From Spongilla lacustris (taxonomy: Eukaryota > Porifera > Demospongiae > Spongillida > Spongillidae), in assembly GCA_949361645.1 (NCBI GenBank), contig OX442419.1, forward strand, positions 7,402,714 through 7,466,713: a stretch of 64,000 nucleotides of DNA, given 5' to 3'. Positions 1 through 11,795 of this stretch are shown in pieces. Positions within the stretch are counted from its first letter, which is position 1, and the number at the start of each line of letters is the position of its first letter. The notes beneath the pieces are model-generated. The model saw only the letters and a list, made by a program, of their open reading frames with translations, was not told the origin of the DNA and ran no database searches. A program made the translations under genes and the position numbers.

Positions 1-532
1 TAGCTTCACTACACGGCTAACTCCTACCGGACGTTGTACGCCAAAGGAAGTCACACCCTGGCGTTACGCCTATGATGATCGTATATGAATACACAAGTGA
101 TTTTAAATCACTGGCGTGACGTACCTTATTTTGGAAACAATACACCAGTGAATCGACCGGGTAGTATACGGCAGGGTAATATATATAATTGGCGTATCGC
201 AATTGCTATAAATTTCTTCGGCGTTACGGCTGCGATATCAGAAGCGTATTGGAAACAAGTTGTATATAGCTAGCTACGCCCAACTAATACATACAATAAT
301 AGATAATAACGTGCTATTAAAAATGGCTGCTTTCAGTTGTCGGAATGGTTTCTAGTTCAAGATGAACGTCGAAGTCAAAGTACGAAAGCAACCTACAAAC
401 TCAACTCTATCTCTAATGTGAAAAGACTGGAATATTTTGAACTCGCAGAAGGGATAGCGTGATTGATTCAATTTCCGCCATGCGGTGATGGATGGTGCAT
501 GCTTACCGATATACTAGCTGAAGTTGTTGTAC
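1..532. other. left-edge non-coding stretch
   Basis: I see no convincing gene here. The first 300 bases are rich in short GTTACGCC/GATACGCC-like words that also occur at 2530-3000 and 63540-63720, which suggests old dispersed repeat sequence. The stretch ends in the first copy of a direct repeat (437-521). Confidence 0.5.
437..521 (+). repeat. direct repeat, copy 1 of 2
   Basis: This segment, running from TTTGAACTCGCAGAAGGGAT to CTAGCTGAAG, recurs in diverged form at 1568-1648 on the same strand. Both copies are followed within about 25 bases by an ATG and then a GT donor-like site. It could be a duplicated 5' region or part of an old repeat family. Confidence 0.7.
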
Positions 533-2034
533 ATGACGGCCACGGACTTCTTGGATTCCACTACTCCCGACCAGCCAAAGGGTAAAACGTGTGCGAAGAC
601 TGGGATCAGATATATTGTGTGTGTGCGTACATGTGTGAGTGTGTGCGTGTGCTTGTGTGTGTGTAGATTTGTACATCATTGATGTATCTTCTTGAAGAAC
701 ATTATCAGGAAGGTAGGTCGTCGCACAAAGATGGTGTAAAATGGACTGGTCTTTTGCCTCTAGATGGTAAGAAAGATGATGAAAAGTACTCCATCTTGTT
801 CACCTCTTCAGAACCCATGAGGATAATGGTAAGCATATGGTGTACAGGAAGTGTGCATAAAGGCTACATGTGGGTACAGGTACAGGAAGGGGTGCATGTG
901 TTGTGTAGCAATGTTTCATTGTTATTTTTGTCTCTCGTCACCTCTTACCCCTCCCCCACCTCTTACCCCTCCCCCACCTCTTACCCCTCCCCCACCTCTT
1001 ACCCTCTCCCCCAACAGCACTTACATGTATATGTAAGTATGTACTTCTACTTCAAACGTAAAGATGTAGTTAGTGTGTTTCCTGCTGGAGGTGGGATGGT
1101 GGTATCACTTTGGTATAAACGGTAGGTCTGGTACTGCATGTGTGCTCATTTTGAATGTTGTTACTGACACTGTGTGTGTTTTACACACATAGCATTTGCA
1201 CACACCCATATGTATACCTCACATGTGCAACACACAGATTTACAATACATGCACACATACACATACATGATGCACACACACATACACATACATATTTAGT
1301 AGTGTGTTCGGATACTGCACTCAACTGCTACTATTTTCATTGGATATTGTGAGAAAAGAAAATAATAGGTATAGCTGGTTATTGCTTAGCCATAGCTAGT
1401 TACTTTCTTCTTTTGTCCCCAAAGGTGATGGAAAACTTAGCAGCATTACTTTCTGGAGGTGATGCAGAAGTGGAAGATGAGGAGCATGAAGGTAAGTGCC
1501 CCCACTTGGCAGTATACTGTAGCAATAAAGAATGAAAAGCACTTGCAAAGCCAACCCCATCTCGATCTTTTGGAACTCACGGAAAGGGTTAGCGTAATTT
1601 ATTCCATTTCCATCATGGATGGTGCGTGCTGACCGATACTAGCTGAAGCTACATCTCTTCCAATGGGTGAGAATGACACTCCTAGTACAGGTAAGGGTAA
1701 GCCTGTCATCTTAATTTGTAAGTATGCAATTCTATGGTGGTATAGATGATGGCAAAACTAACTTAAGCATCATGCTAAGCGACACTTACCTCAATGGCCA
1801 GTACGAACCATTTGTGTCAAAGGCTGCAGCAATGGCATATCTCATCCTTGACCAACGGTTTGTGCATGTACATGTACCTGTATGTGTAATGTTGTCATGT
1901 GCATGTTGCTTCACAGGGACAAAAAAAAAACCTGAAGTTTGTCTTCCATACATTGAGGTGTCAGTTCGCATTTCTGAAAATTTGCTCTCCTCTTCCATCA
2001 AAACAAGACCTATGGGTGGCTTTGTCTAACGTTT
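533..2034 (+). CDS. unrecognised small spliced gene candidate
   Basis: Several short open segments look like exons, but no protein family is recognised. An ATG at 533 opens a frame (MTATDFLDSTTPDQPKG) that reaches a GTAAAA donor at 592. A segment at 1425-1491 (VMENLAALLSGGDAEVEDEE) lies between a CCAAAG acceptor-like site and a GTAAGT donor. A longer segment from about 1723 (MQFYGGIDDGKTNLSIMLSD) runs toward an intron-like stretch, and a further segment follows an ACAG at 1916 and stops at 2027-2029. A polyadenylation-like AATAAA lies at 2515. The segments were not proven to join in one frame, so this may be two fragments or chance ORFs. Transcript evidence would decide. Confidence 0.25.
616..665. 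repeat. imperfect GT microsatellite
   Basis: A run of TG/GT dinucleotides interrupted by GCGTACA and AGTG, just downstream of the first possible exon. It is simple sequence with no coding signal. Confidence 0.85.
941..1015 (+). repeat. 18 bp tandem repeat
   Basis: About four copies of the unit CCTCTTACCCCTCCCCCA, the last one degenerate (ACCCTCTCCCCCA). It gives a proline/serine/threonine-rich translation in one frame, but no other evidence of coding was seen. Confidence 0.9.
1568..1648 (+). repeat. direct repeat, copy 2 of 2
   Basis: Diverged second copy of the 437-521 segment. The shared core includes GATGGTGCRTGCTKACCGAT followed by ACTAGCTGAAG. A possible short exon starting ATGGGTGAG lies just downstream, ending before GTAAGG near 1691. 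Confidence 0.7.
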
Positions 2035-2514
2035 TGTAACTATCTCACTACTTCCTTACTCATACTACAGGGGTTCTGACAAGCAGTTGATCTTTGTGAC
2101 TTTGTTGTATACAAATCTGGAACCAATTCCATTGTACGTTATACTAATTAAGGATGCAGCATGTATAATATCACCTGCAACTCACACAGGAGATAGGAGC
2201 TCTGATTGGCTGTTTTGGAGTTCACATGACATTGTGCATCACATGGACCCTGTCATCACCTGCCAGAGTGCCTCTCCTGAGTGAATATGACTGCCATTTC
2301 AAAAATGGTGTGGTTCATCGGACAAAGTCCTCAGGTCTGTTCCTCAATATGATCATCGATGTACAACAGCTGACACTGACACTACCACCACTGTTGAACG
2401 ACAGGAGGTGTCTGCTAAAAGACTTCTGCATAATTGGAACAATGACTTGTATTGTTGAACGTGTACATGTATGTAATGTCATGTTTGTTTGTTGTTTATT
2501 AAATGTTTTTATAT

Positions 2515-2520
2515 AATAAA
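2515..2520 (+). terminator. possible polyadenylation signal
   Basis: An AATAAA hexamer follows the last open segment of the 533-2034 gene candidate. It fits the 3' end of that gene, but in AT-rich DNA such hexamers also arise by chance. Confidence 0.3.
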
Positions 2521-3236
2521 GAGTCTGGAAAGTATAGGGACGAAAGGGATACGTAAAACGCTGCCGTATCGGATTTTTCTCAAGACTTGCGTTACGCCAA
2601 GGTTCACGCCCCTAAATTGGACCCGTTCACGCTACCGATACGCCAAATAATCTTACGTTAAAAAAAAAAAGCGGTGCCGATCGGCGATGATACGCCACTA
2701 TGGTCACGTTGACGTCACGCCAGTGTATTCGCTTCCGATACGGACTCCAATTGTTGGCCGTGTATACCACGGATGTTTCGGATTGGAAACTAAGGTCCTA
2801 AAAAGAATATACGGTATCACTCATACGAAGCAATGTTTAATGAGCTCATTATCGCTACCGTTTTGTGATATACGTTTCGAGAACAGTTTCTTGCCGAATA
2901 CAACTCTCTTGTCATATTTAAATGTAGCACCCACATACTCTATCGCTTTCCTAACAGAACACACATTCGCGCACCAGTTTTCTAACGCAAAATGACAATG
3001 CGCAAGCTTGCTTTGATAGCTATGTGCGCACCATTTAGAAACCTACTATCAGAGTTTCACATACAGCAGGCAAGGCGCGCAAAACCATAAGGTGAAACTT
3101 ACTAAATATTAAAGAGAAGAGTTAAGTCCACAAGTCTATCGGATTCGCAATGTGAGAACGATAATTTTACGCGTACTGTAGTTGTTGAATATTTGTGAAT
3201 ATTTGGCTCCGTTTCCCGACATTAGCAGCCAATTAA
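2521..3236. other. non-coding stretch with TACG/ACGCCA-rich sequence
   Basis: No gene recognised. From 2540 to 2800 the stretch is again rich in GATACG and TTACGCC words, like both window edges, and includes an A-run near 2660. It probably belongs to a diverged dispersed repeat that I cannot classify. Confidence 0.45.
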
Positions 3237-4637
3237 ATGGATTATCACATCCAGCAGCTTACTATACACTGCAGGATTTGCGGAAGGCGGGTGATAGATC
3301 ATCGTGGCAAATGCATGTACATATTTTACAAGTGCAAGGAGCTTGCTGAAAGTCTGCAGCAAGCACTTGCAATAAATGTAAACGATGATGTACTGCCACG
3401 CACCCTGAATACGTTTGCAAACCCTGCAAGATGACTATAGACAGGTCATCCTGGCCTGGCAAGCCCACAGTACAGGTAGCTGAAGGATGCATAGTAAGAA
3501 ATAAGGTTCATATATAATTATTCTTTTTAAAATTTACAAAATCTGATTTGTGAGCCCTTTCACGAAAAACTGGTGTCTCATGGGCTCCTAGGACCCTTTG
3601 GGACTGAATGGCACCCCCTCCCCCCCCCCCCCCCCCCCAACTTCTAATAAAAGTTAAACTATTCAGTGTTACTAGGAACATGCGCACCCCCCCCCCCCCC
3701 CCCCCAACTTCTAATAAAAGTTAAACTATTCAGTATTACTAGGAACATGTGCACCCCCCCCCCCCCCCCCCACAAACACACATTGGTTGAATTGGCCAAA
3801 AGTGGACAGCACCCCCCCCCCCCCCCCCCCCTGCACTGGTTGAATCGGCCAAAAGTAGTAGCTCCCCCCCCCCCCCCCCCCCCTGTAGTCGCATTCGGCT
3901 GGCAAATTGTTCCCCCCCTGCCCTATCCTGGCCCCCCCCCCCCCCCCATGTGTCTGACTAAGCACACTGATCAAACATATTCAGGTCATTGCATCAGCTA
4001 CTATAACTGATCCTGCAGCTGGCTGTCCCAGGCCACCAGTAGCACCTGACAATTTGTCTTGCCTAAGCAAGCTGGAATGCCCTATCTGTTTGGAGATCCT
4101 TTCTCGGCCAATTGAGCTGCCATGCAGTGTTCTTGCTTGTGCTGAATGTGTCATCGAATGGCTAAAAGTCTCAGGTACTGTTTTGTGCCCATGCTGCCAC
4201 TCAGCAGTTCCAATGGCCTTGTGGCCAGCTTCTGATTTCAGTTACTGCTAAATGATGTCTTGGTCCACTGCCCTTCCTGTGGCAGGGATATGAGAACTGG
4301 TGCATTTGCTGGTCATGAATGCACCAGTTCACCTACAAGAAGTGAAGTAAATATGGCAGCTGATGTTCTTAGGCATGTGGTCCCCAACAGTCCCCCTGAT
4401 GAGTGCATGGTCAAAGTCCCTACAGGAGGCAGAGTTAAGTTACAACACCATGCACGACAAGGTTCAAAGACTATACTGTGCATAGTCAAGCAAAACGTTT
4501 TAACTATTCACACTGCACGTCACATACCACCACCAAAAAAAGAGAAAGCAGTAACTTTGTTTCGTTCCCCCCGTAGGCCCTACAAGGCTACATGTGTATA
4601 TCGTACACTTGTACACGGCATGACTATACGCGCGTAA
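3237..4637 (+). pseudogene. RAG1 N-terminus-like zinc/RING protein relic
   Basis: Three pieces match, in order, the zinc-binding layout of the non-catalytic N-terminal half of RAG1 and RAG1-like proteins. Piece 1 (ATG at 3237) reads HCRICGRR then LAESLQQALAINVNDD; after a frame change near 3387-3399 it continues HPEYVCKPCK, completing a CxxC...HPxxxCxxC cluster. Piece 2, from about 3984 after TATTCAG, is a RING finger: LECPICLEIL, a CAEC pair, and CPCC, with the expected spacing. Piece 3 (4242 onward) reads LNDVLVHCPSC then a GHEC, like the zinc finger after the RAG1 RING, followed by KVPTGGRVKL. A one-base frame change at 4233-4241 separates pieces 2 and 3, and poly-C tracts separate 1 and 2. 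No catalytic core was found. RAG1-like N-terminal modules are known in invertebrate genomes, some linked to transposons. I infer a broken copy. The order of motifs makes the family assignment fairly sure. Confidence 0.72.
3614..3950. repeat. poly-C-linked minisatellite
   Basis: Six runs of 14-24 C's are separated by short spacers. Two spacers share AACTTCTAATAAAAGTTAAA then TATTCAGTRTTACTAGGAAC, and two later ones share TGGTTGAATYGGCCAAAAGT. This points to tandem duplication of two different C-tract-plus-spacer units inside the RAG1-like relic. The proline-rich frames across it are artefacts of the C runs. Confidence 0.9.
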
Positions 4638-5085
4638 AAAAATGCCATTGTTTGGTGACACACAACTTCCCCAGAATTATCGTTCTCGATTTCAGTAAAG
4701 AAGAAAAGCGTTCTATAAGGACTTAACTTTACCTGGCAAGTCGGCTTTTTGGCCTTTTTTGCGCCGTTTGGCGAATATACTTCACCTGCTGCGACATATC
4801 AGTTTCAAGCGGTCCGCTTTCGAGACCCAGGGCACAACACAGAAATGTACACCGAGCACGTGATTGCTAAGGTGCAAAGAGTGAAGGTCATTGGCGTATG
4901 TTCTGCTGTTAACATGTTTGTTAAAGTTGTTGGTACCTTGTACAGCTGCAAATTCCAAAGGTCATTACGTTGTCGGGGTGGTTGCTATGGGATGACGCAA
5001 GTACTTTTCAATATTACTTTATTGAACTTTATTTCCAACATTTCTACGAGCGCAAACAACCGTGTATACTGTTTCGTCGACAAAA
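4638..5085. other. intergenic stretch after RAG1-like relic
   Basis: No gene is recognised. The open frame at 4749-5132 starts on a non-ATG codon, has no visible domain, and runs into the dispersed repeat at 5086. Confidence 0.4.
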
Positions 5086-5248
5086 AGGCTACGCCCTTTG
5101 ATACGAAAATTTTTCATACTATACGACCTTAGCTCCCTAGCAACACACCTGTTCTTGTGGGTGGACCTTTTTATTCGGAGAGTTTCTGGCTTTGGCTATG
5201 GACAGTTTCTATACCTGTATTAATGATGTGCATCCCTGGCACTATTAT
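5086..5248 (+). repeat. dispersed repeat shared with window right edge
   Basis: This stretch from AAGGCTACGCCCTTTGATAC through ATTAATGATGTGCATC and GGCACTA matches 63822-64000 in the same orientation with scattered substitutions and small indels. The shared core includes GTGGGTGGACCTTTTTAT and ATGGACAGTTTCTATACC. It continues past the window edge in the second copy, so its full extent is unknown. Confidence 0.88.
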
Positions 5249-5754
5249 TCAGTCCAGCTCCTGGAAAGGGGAGGTCGAAGTGTGACGCAAGGCAAAATTA
5301 TGTATCATCACGTAATCGAATCGTTTCTAAATGTACACGTTCGTAGGTATAAATGTGTTTTTAGCGCTATCACTCCGATTCACCGGCGATGCCGTGTTGA
5401 CTTATTAATTTGTTGCAAAGTTCGATCTGTTCGATGGTATTTGTTTATTCATTGGTATGGATCTTAGCCATTTGGGCTTTGGAGGGAGTGCACTCTGGGT
5501 AACTGCTATATGTAGGTGAAACTCTCCTGCATAAGGGCCAGAAACATTCTTATAGATGGACCCAACCAAGTCCAACGTGTTAAATTGGGAATGAACAGAC
5601 TCACCCCAGCCATTCTCTCATGACACAGCATCTTGCATATATTGTATGGCCTATCCACTCCTGCAAATATGGTATTCAAGCAATGTGATTTGCTGGAGCC
5701 TGGTTGGAGTGTGTCTGGAACCATCATAGTCCATGAGGTTGGACTGGAATGAAG

Positions 5755-6008
5755 GCCACGCATGCACACTCACCCATCCAATGCCCTCCGTGCACCACAT
5801 GTACACCCATCCAAATCTCATCCAATGCCCCCCATGTAAACCCATCCAATGCCCTTGATGCACACCCATCCAATGCCACCCATCACATGCACATATATCC
5901 AATGCCCATATATGCACACCCATCCAATACCCAACATACATGTACACACCCATCCAATGCCTCCACACACATCCAACACATGCCCCTCCATACACACCTA
6001 TCGCATTC
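5755..6008 (+). repeat. CACCCATCCAATGCC minisatellite
   Basis: An irregular tandem array of 14-25 base units built on CACACCCATCCAATGCC, about a dozen copies with variable spacers. The 103- and 120-codon open frames on both strands here are products of the repeat and not genes. Confidence 0.9.
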
Positions 6009-6060
6009 CCCACTGTTCCTAGGTTTGATTAGTGCACCACCTGAAGCATCTTGCTTTTAG

Positions 6061-8215
6061 TATCTGGAGAGGAAGCATCAGAGATATCCCGTTTTGTTGC
6101 ATGGTTGTCAAAGTTTTGATGCATTGAATGTGCACATGCATGGAGTAAGGAGCCTGAAGCTATTCACACTCCATGTGCAGATATGTGCCTAAAGGTAAAT
6201 AGCATACAGTACTGCCATTAGTGTATTCCATTTCATGTTTTGTATTTATCTTGAATAGTGGTTGGAAACAACATTTTTAGGATATTTTGCAGGATGGAGA
6301 ACTCCATAAAGAATAGGAAAGGGTTTTCTACAGCAGAAGAGAATAATATGCTAATAAGTAATAATGGGCTTTGAATGATATGTAAGTCAATGCACTCTGG
6401 TAATATTGTAAAGTTTTATGTGCACTAGAACGTTCTGTCCTAACATGAAAGTACCTTTGCCGCAATACAAAAGTTTTTTTAACTCCAATGATAACAATTT
6501 ATAATAACAAATCTGATTGATGGACAACACTAATTTATGGACAACACTGCAGAAAGATATTAGGAACAATAGGCTTGTACTACAGTTGAGAGCACTTGGA
6601 CTAATCAGAAAACTGGTCATTGGACCCTGGATGCATCAGTTATAGACAGGTCAAGCAATAACAAACCTTGAAAGCATTGCACATATTAAGACTTGCCTAT
6701 AGAATTTGAATATTTTATTTCCTTTACTTGCTTTGCAAGTAAAAAACAGATATATATGATATGTCAATATATCCAGACTGATGCAATATTAGAAGAACTA
6801 CAAACTGCCGATATTGTGGAGTTGAAATAAAAAGACCGTAATTGCATTGTATACTTCGTTGCTAATAGGAGGAAGGATACAGAAACAACTGTAGACTATT
6901 AGAAGAAATTTACTCCACTGAAAGTTGGTCAAGCCTTATATCAGCACCGGTTCATAACATGTTTGCTGAACACACTCTTGGACTGGCAGATTACCTTTTC
7001 AGGAGAGCAACAAGCAAGAATGTGGGATTTCTAGGTAGCAACGTTAAAAGTATGATAAATTTTAAAAACCTCTATAGTTGTATTCTCACTCAACTTATGA
7101 ACGAGATACAATTTGGCTACGAATGTCAGGTATGCATGCTACAGATCAACTACAAAACCTTAAAAATCAAAAGAAAGAGGATAAGTTTGCAAAAAAAATT
7201 ACGTTGTATTGTAGAAATGGAAGATAATTTGTAAAATGAACTTTTACCTCACCAAATAACTACAATGTTATTAAACATTTTCTCAGATATATCCTCCATT
7301 GTTGATCTCTACTTTGAACATCTTTGGTATGAGAATGAGAAGAATGGACATATAGCTAGTGTGATACATTTTACAAAGTCAAAAATTCCTGAATTTATCA
7401 TCACCTACAGGAAAACTGAAGAAGTCGGCTGTTCGAAGATTATATTGCTCGTGATCTTAATTTAAGTGAACCAAACCTTCTTGTACTTTACAAAGTGTGG
7501 TGTGCCTGAGAAGTTTTTATGTCTTTTTTTTGCATTGAAAATTGTAGTAGCATTTGATCTGTATAGATTTCATCAGACAGTACCATAATGTTAATCACTC
7601 AGTACATATACATGTAGTTATAAGTGTATTATTTGGCAGAATGACCTTCCTTCTCATCATGACCAATAGTAAGTGTGATTCACATATTGAAGCACAACTC
7701 AATGCATCTCTATATATAATATTAGTGAGACTACATGTGTATGTGTTTTGGTTAAGGCTGCACACTTCTTCATATCTCTATACTGATTACAAACTCAATC
7801 GGCACATTTTTTGTTTTGCGTACTCTATATTAATAAATGCGATCAGTCATTTTTGATCTTTCAAATGGTGTGGTGCTCGCAAGGAAATGCATCACTATTA
7901 TAATAAGGTACGTGTATCATTCGAATATAGATTTTGTGCTCTTTCCAATGATATAAAATATGCGGCTTAAATCATTACAATTTGAAAAAAAAAACATTAT
8001 CCAACTACCTAGATGGATCCTTCCATTGCACTCATGGAGATACCCGACTGTACAACAATGCATGTGAAAGCTGCAGTACTATATGAACTATTGCAAATAG
8101 GAAATCGATGGCCATATCATACTGAATTGTTCAGATGTTATAGTGATTCAATTGCAAGGGAATTTTATAACATTATGCAAAACGACACTTTTGTGGAAAC
8201 TCTCATATACTAGTA
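6061..8215. other. AT-rich stretch without recognised genes
   Basis: Very AT-rich. Open frames at 6959-7234 (91 codons) and 7265-7465 (66 codons) lie close together on the plus strand but show no recognisable domain, and a basic lysine-rich end is the only compositional feature. They could be exons of an unknown gene or chance ORFs. Confidence 0.4.
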
Positions 8216-8827
8216 CATGTAAGATTTGTGCTGTATCATAAATGTTATTATAAAATGTCATTACAAATGTGACCCACGTTTTATTTTAGCTCAGTTTTAC
8301 CAATTACGTTATTTACATGGCAATTTTAATATACATGCACATGTACCTACATGTAGGTCTGTTTTTCATCACAATCAAAATACATTTGTGCATCACAATG
8401 AAATCACTTCGTTATATTATAATTGAGACTTTTGTAGTGTAGATACAGTGATACTTACGAGCAATAATAATCAAACATGTAGTGTAGGATTTGGAAGCTT
8501 ATATTCAGACTGATCTCACATACAATATGTATGCACATACAATTTAATATACTTATATGTCACACACCAAAAGAATGGGTTCACACACTTGGTGTATGCA
8601 TGGGTCACACGCACAACTAGAGATGTTGGATTAGTTCATGGGTCAATAAGTGTTGATGACATGGTGTGTTAAATGTATCATAGTTTACACAATATGAATT
8701 AAATTGATGCACTACCTTTGCAAAATTAGGACAAAGGGCAATACTAATACCAAAGATTATTCGAACAAAAATCTAGAATTTTAAAGGACATTTACAACTA
8801 ATGATATTTTAGTTATCCCTAGAAATA

Positions 8828-8905
8828 CTACATTCTTGATACAATCCTCAGATTGATGCCATTCTTCCGTGCAAGGGTAATCCCCAAGGATGTCTGTAGA
8901 TTTTC
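8828..8905 (-). pseudogene. P450 terminal exon, pseudogene copy
   Basis: Seventy-eight bases, acceptor CAG then frame ENLQTSLGITLARKNGINLR and a TAG stop. It is the same length as the exon at 29983-30060 and differs at a few residues (for example LARKN here, LAPKN there). This C-terminal strand follows the haem-binding region in CYP3-like proteins. It stays open although the rest of the gene copy is lost. Confidence 0.85.
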
Positions 8906-10379
8906 CTGTACATGGCAAAATTACTTTCATCATTCAAAACATTCCATGTTGCACATTCACTGATGTGTGGTTATTATCTATGTAAACTTTGCATACACAA
9001 CTGCTTTTCTGAGATTAATCTTTCAGTGTGTGCACTGGATGATGATTGACATGTATGCTTCAAGCCATTTGCATTGCAGGCACACTTGTATAGAAGAAAA
9101 GAGCGTCTTAGTAATTGTACACCCAAAATTTTGGGTGCTCGTAGCATGCAATGTACATGTATGTGTGTGCGTCAGTAATAAAAGTACATTTGCACATCAG
9201 AGCTGGCATTGATGACACACGGATATGACTATAAAACATTTTATTTTGGCCGCTATTTGCCATTTCAAGAATGTCGACAACTTAACTTCAGCATCCCAAA
9301 CATGGAAATAAACTCTACACTCTATCAGGTATATTCTAATGGTCGGACAGTAACTTCCAATATTTGGGCTTTGACAAAGCACTTGAAATAATAGCCCTTT
9401 TGGGCCTGAATTTACAGAAACACTCTGTTAAAATAACAAAAAACAGTAAACAGATTCACTAATTCTTTTAAGATACAAGTTGTGCCCTTCATTGATAATT
9501 CTAAACACAGTAAAGGTATGCTCAATTCAGAATAATGGACAACAAGTGATTATTCAATTGGATGTGACTGCCTAAATAAAGCGACCATGGACTTGATGAA
9601 CTCATGTATAAGTGGTTTAAATTGAATTGTTTATCATAAATTATACATTGTAATTCTATAATTCTAAGGGATATCCTTCATTTAACTTCACAAGACCTTC
9701 CTTGTAAGATGACTTGTGCCAATGTGATGATGCTACCATCCATTTCATTTCTTAAAGGCTGGATGTTAAACCATAAGTGTTATTTCTACACTGAGATATT
9801 CACAATACATGTAGTATCATTAAAATCATAATAACGACTTTTAATAATTAAACCATTACTAGTTAGTAGAGTTAGACAAAGGAAAAAACATGGTAGTATA
9901 TTTGTATTGCAATGTGCCTTTGCCACATGTACAAGTACATGTAAGAGGAACGTACTTGTTTGATGAAAAACTATACAAATGATTCTACACACTATGAAGT
10001 TAGCAATCTACAGCACAGTACTAATGTTAAAAGCATTAATTATTCATGTGCATGATACATTGTGATCTGTACATGCACAATCATGAATATTTATTGAGAG
10101 TTACGGTAATAACTCTCAATAGAATTTGTGCCGTATCATGAAGTCATTAAAAAAAAACGTGACCCACATATAACTCGCGTACTGAGAAACTGATAGTATA
10201 GCTCTTTATTGCTATTGAATTAGAAGGCAAAGTCAATCATTGTCATGTTTTGTTCGAGTCGTTAGACCGTTTGCTTTAAAAGAACAAAAACGCTTGTACT
10301 GTTCTTGTTCCCAGACCGATATTTCTCCATAGACATCTTTACGGGTGAGTATAACCAGTGGCGGAGCTATGGAAGGCTG

Positions 10380-10418
10380 GAGGGGGGTTGGCCCCCCCCC
10401 CCCCCCCCCCCCCCCCCG
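10380..10418. repeat. poly-C tract with GGCGGAGC flank
   Basis: About 27 C's follow CCAGTGGCGGAGCTATGG and a short G run. This arrangement of a CAGTGGCGGA-type end next to a homopolymer looks like the end of an old interspersed repeat. The element could not be delimited. Confidence 0.5.
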
Positions 10419-10627
10419 ACGATTTCAGCTTGTACAGTGACATCAATGCTTGGCCCCTCCCCTCCCCCTACTAATAAACATGCTGCAAATTGTTGTTTGC
10501 TTCCATATAGTCAAAAACAAACCATAGGCAGATACTCAATGTCAATGTCACACTGCATGGTGACTGGTTATATAAAGGCAACCCTATGTCACTTATGTCA
10601 GCCCATAAAAAATAAGAAGGAAACAAG

Positions 10628-10859
10628 ATTCTCTCTGAGAAATTAGGTGGTACATGAATATAGAATTTGATGGCAATGATGGTGTAAAAAGGAAGGGAAC
10701 AAGGGATTGGAGGTAAAATAATTATTCCTATATTTAGCACTTTGTAGAATGGCATTACATTGACATTGCTAAACATTATCATAGGAAGAATTATTTTATC
10801 TCCAATCCATTGTTCCCTTCCTTTTTACACCGCCATTGCCATCTCCTGGCAGAGAGAAT
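10628..10859. mobile_element. hairpin MITE-like inverted repeat
   Basis: The outer ends ATTCTCTCTG (10628) and CAGAGAGAAT (10850) are inverted. Longer inner arms begin GATGGCAATGATGGTGTAAA (about 10669) and are mirrored by TTTACACCGCCATTGCCATC (up to about 10843), with roughly 50 bases in the loop. A target duplication was not clear. It lies inside the decayed P450 copy. Confidence 0.7.
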
Positions 10860-11084
10860 GGTTTTTATATCTTGTTTTAACTGCATTTTAATATGATCTG
10901 TGTTTCATTTTTTGCCCAGTACTTAAACGAATGTGTATATGCATGTACAAGTGTACATGTGTACATGTATCATTGTGCCTTTCTAAATATGCACATGTAC
11001 CAAATTAATGAAGGTACTCTGAGTACTGGAGAAATGTATGAATATTCTCTTCCGTAAAGGTGACCTTGGTGGAACCCAACCTGA

Positions 11085-11795
11085 AGAGGAGGGTTTGAGA
11101 TATTTGACACATTTCAACAGCTCTGAGTTCTGGAATCGTCCTACAAGATTGGCCAGTGCTGGAAAATGACTTGAAATAGAAATTTACTTCACGTCAACAA
11201 TTTCGTATCAATGCCCCGAATTGAAAATCAAAGAGATATAGGGTCAGCAGACTCCAAATTTACATTGCACTTTCCATAGCTGTCACTCAATAATGGCTTA
11301 TAGTTCAGTGACCAACAGAAATATTTGTACATGCATGTACACTGGTATCAAGTGCATTAAAGCTGCCACTTTGTCTGCATTATTATGTGTAGAGTTGTAA
11401 TGACGAGGGTTTTCAACTCCGTGGCTTCATCCCATTTTTTTAGCAATGCAACATTGTTTCACCCCTAATTTAATACACATATACATGCAAGTACTCAGGA
11501 ATTATCATGTAAATGTAGGTTTGGTAGCTATAGATATGACTGTGCCATTGTAATGTGAATCATGACATAATGAATGATACCTGTAAATATGTTCAGATTC
11601 TATACTACCATACTCATGTAGTTCAATATACATGTAAATGTTCTTAAGTAGCACTCTCATAGTACACAGAAATATCACATTCTGTTTGCATCATATAACA
11701 TCTCAATGCAAATGGAACATAACTACATTCCCAAAAGACAAGGCAACAGAAAACCATAACAACACACAACCATCTACATATTCCACTGAGTAAAA
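11085..11795. repeat. segmental duplicate of 38955-39660
   Basis: Same-strand copy, high identity over about 700 bases with small indels, including GTACACTGGTATCAAGTGCA and AACACACAACCATCTACATA. Similarity stops at ATTCCACT near 11797 and 39660. This intronic and exonic P450 sequence marks the right limit of the duplication. Confidence 0.9.

Noticed and set aside
3666..4010. 114-codon proline-rich plus-strand frame and 82-codon glycine-rich minus-strand frame
   Set aside because: Caused entirely by poly-C tracts.
5651..6060. Frames of 103 and 120 codons with MGVH/HPSNA repeats
   Set aside because: Products of the CACCCATCCAATGCC minisatellite.
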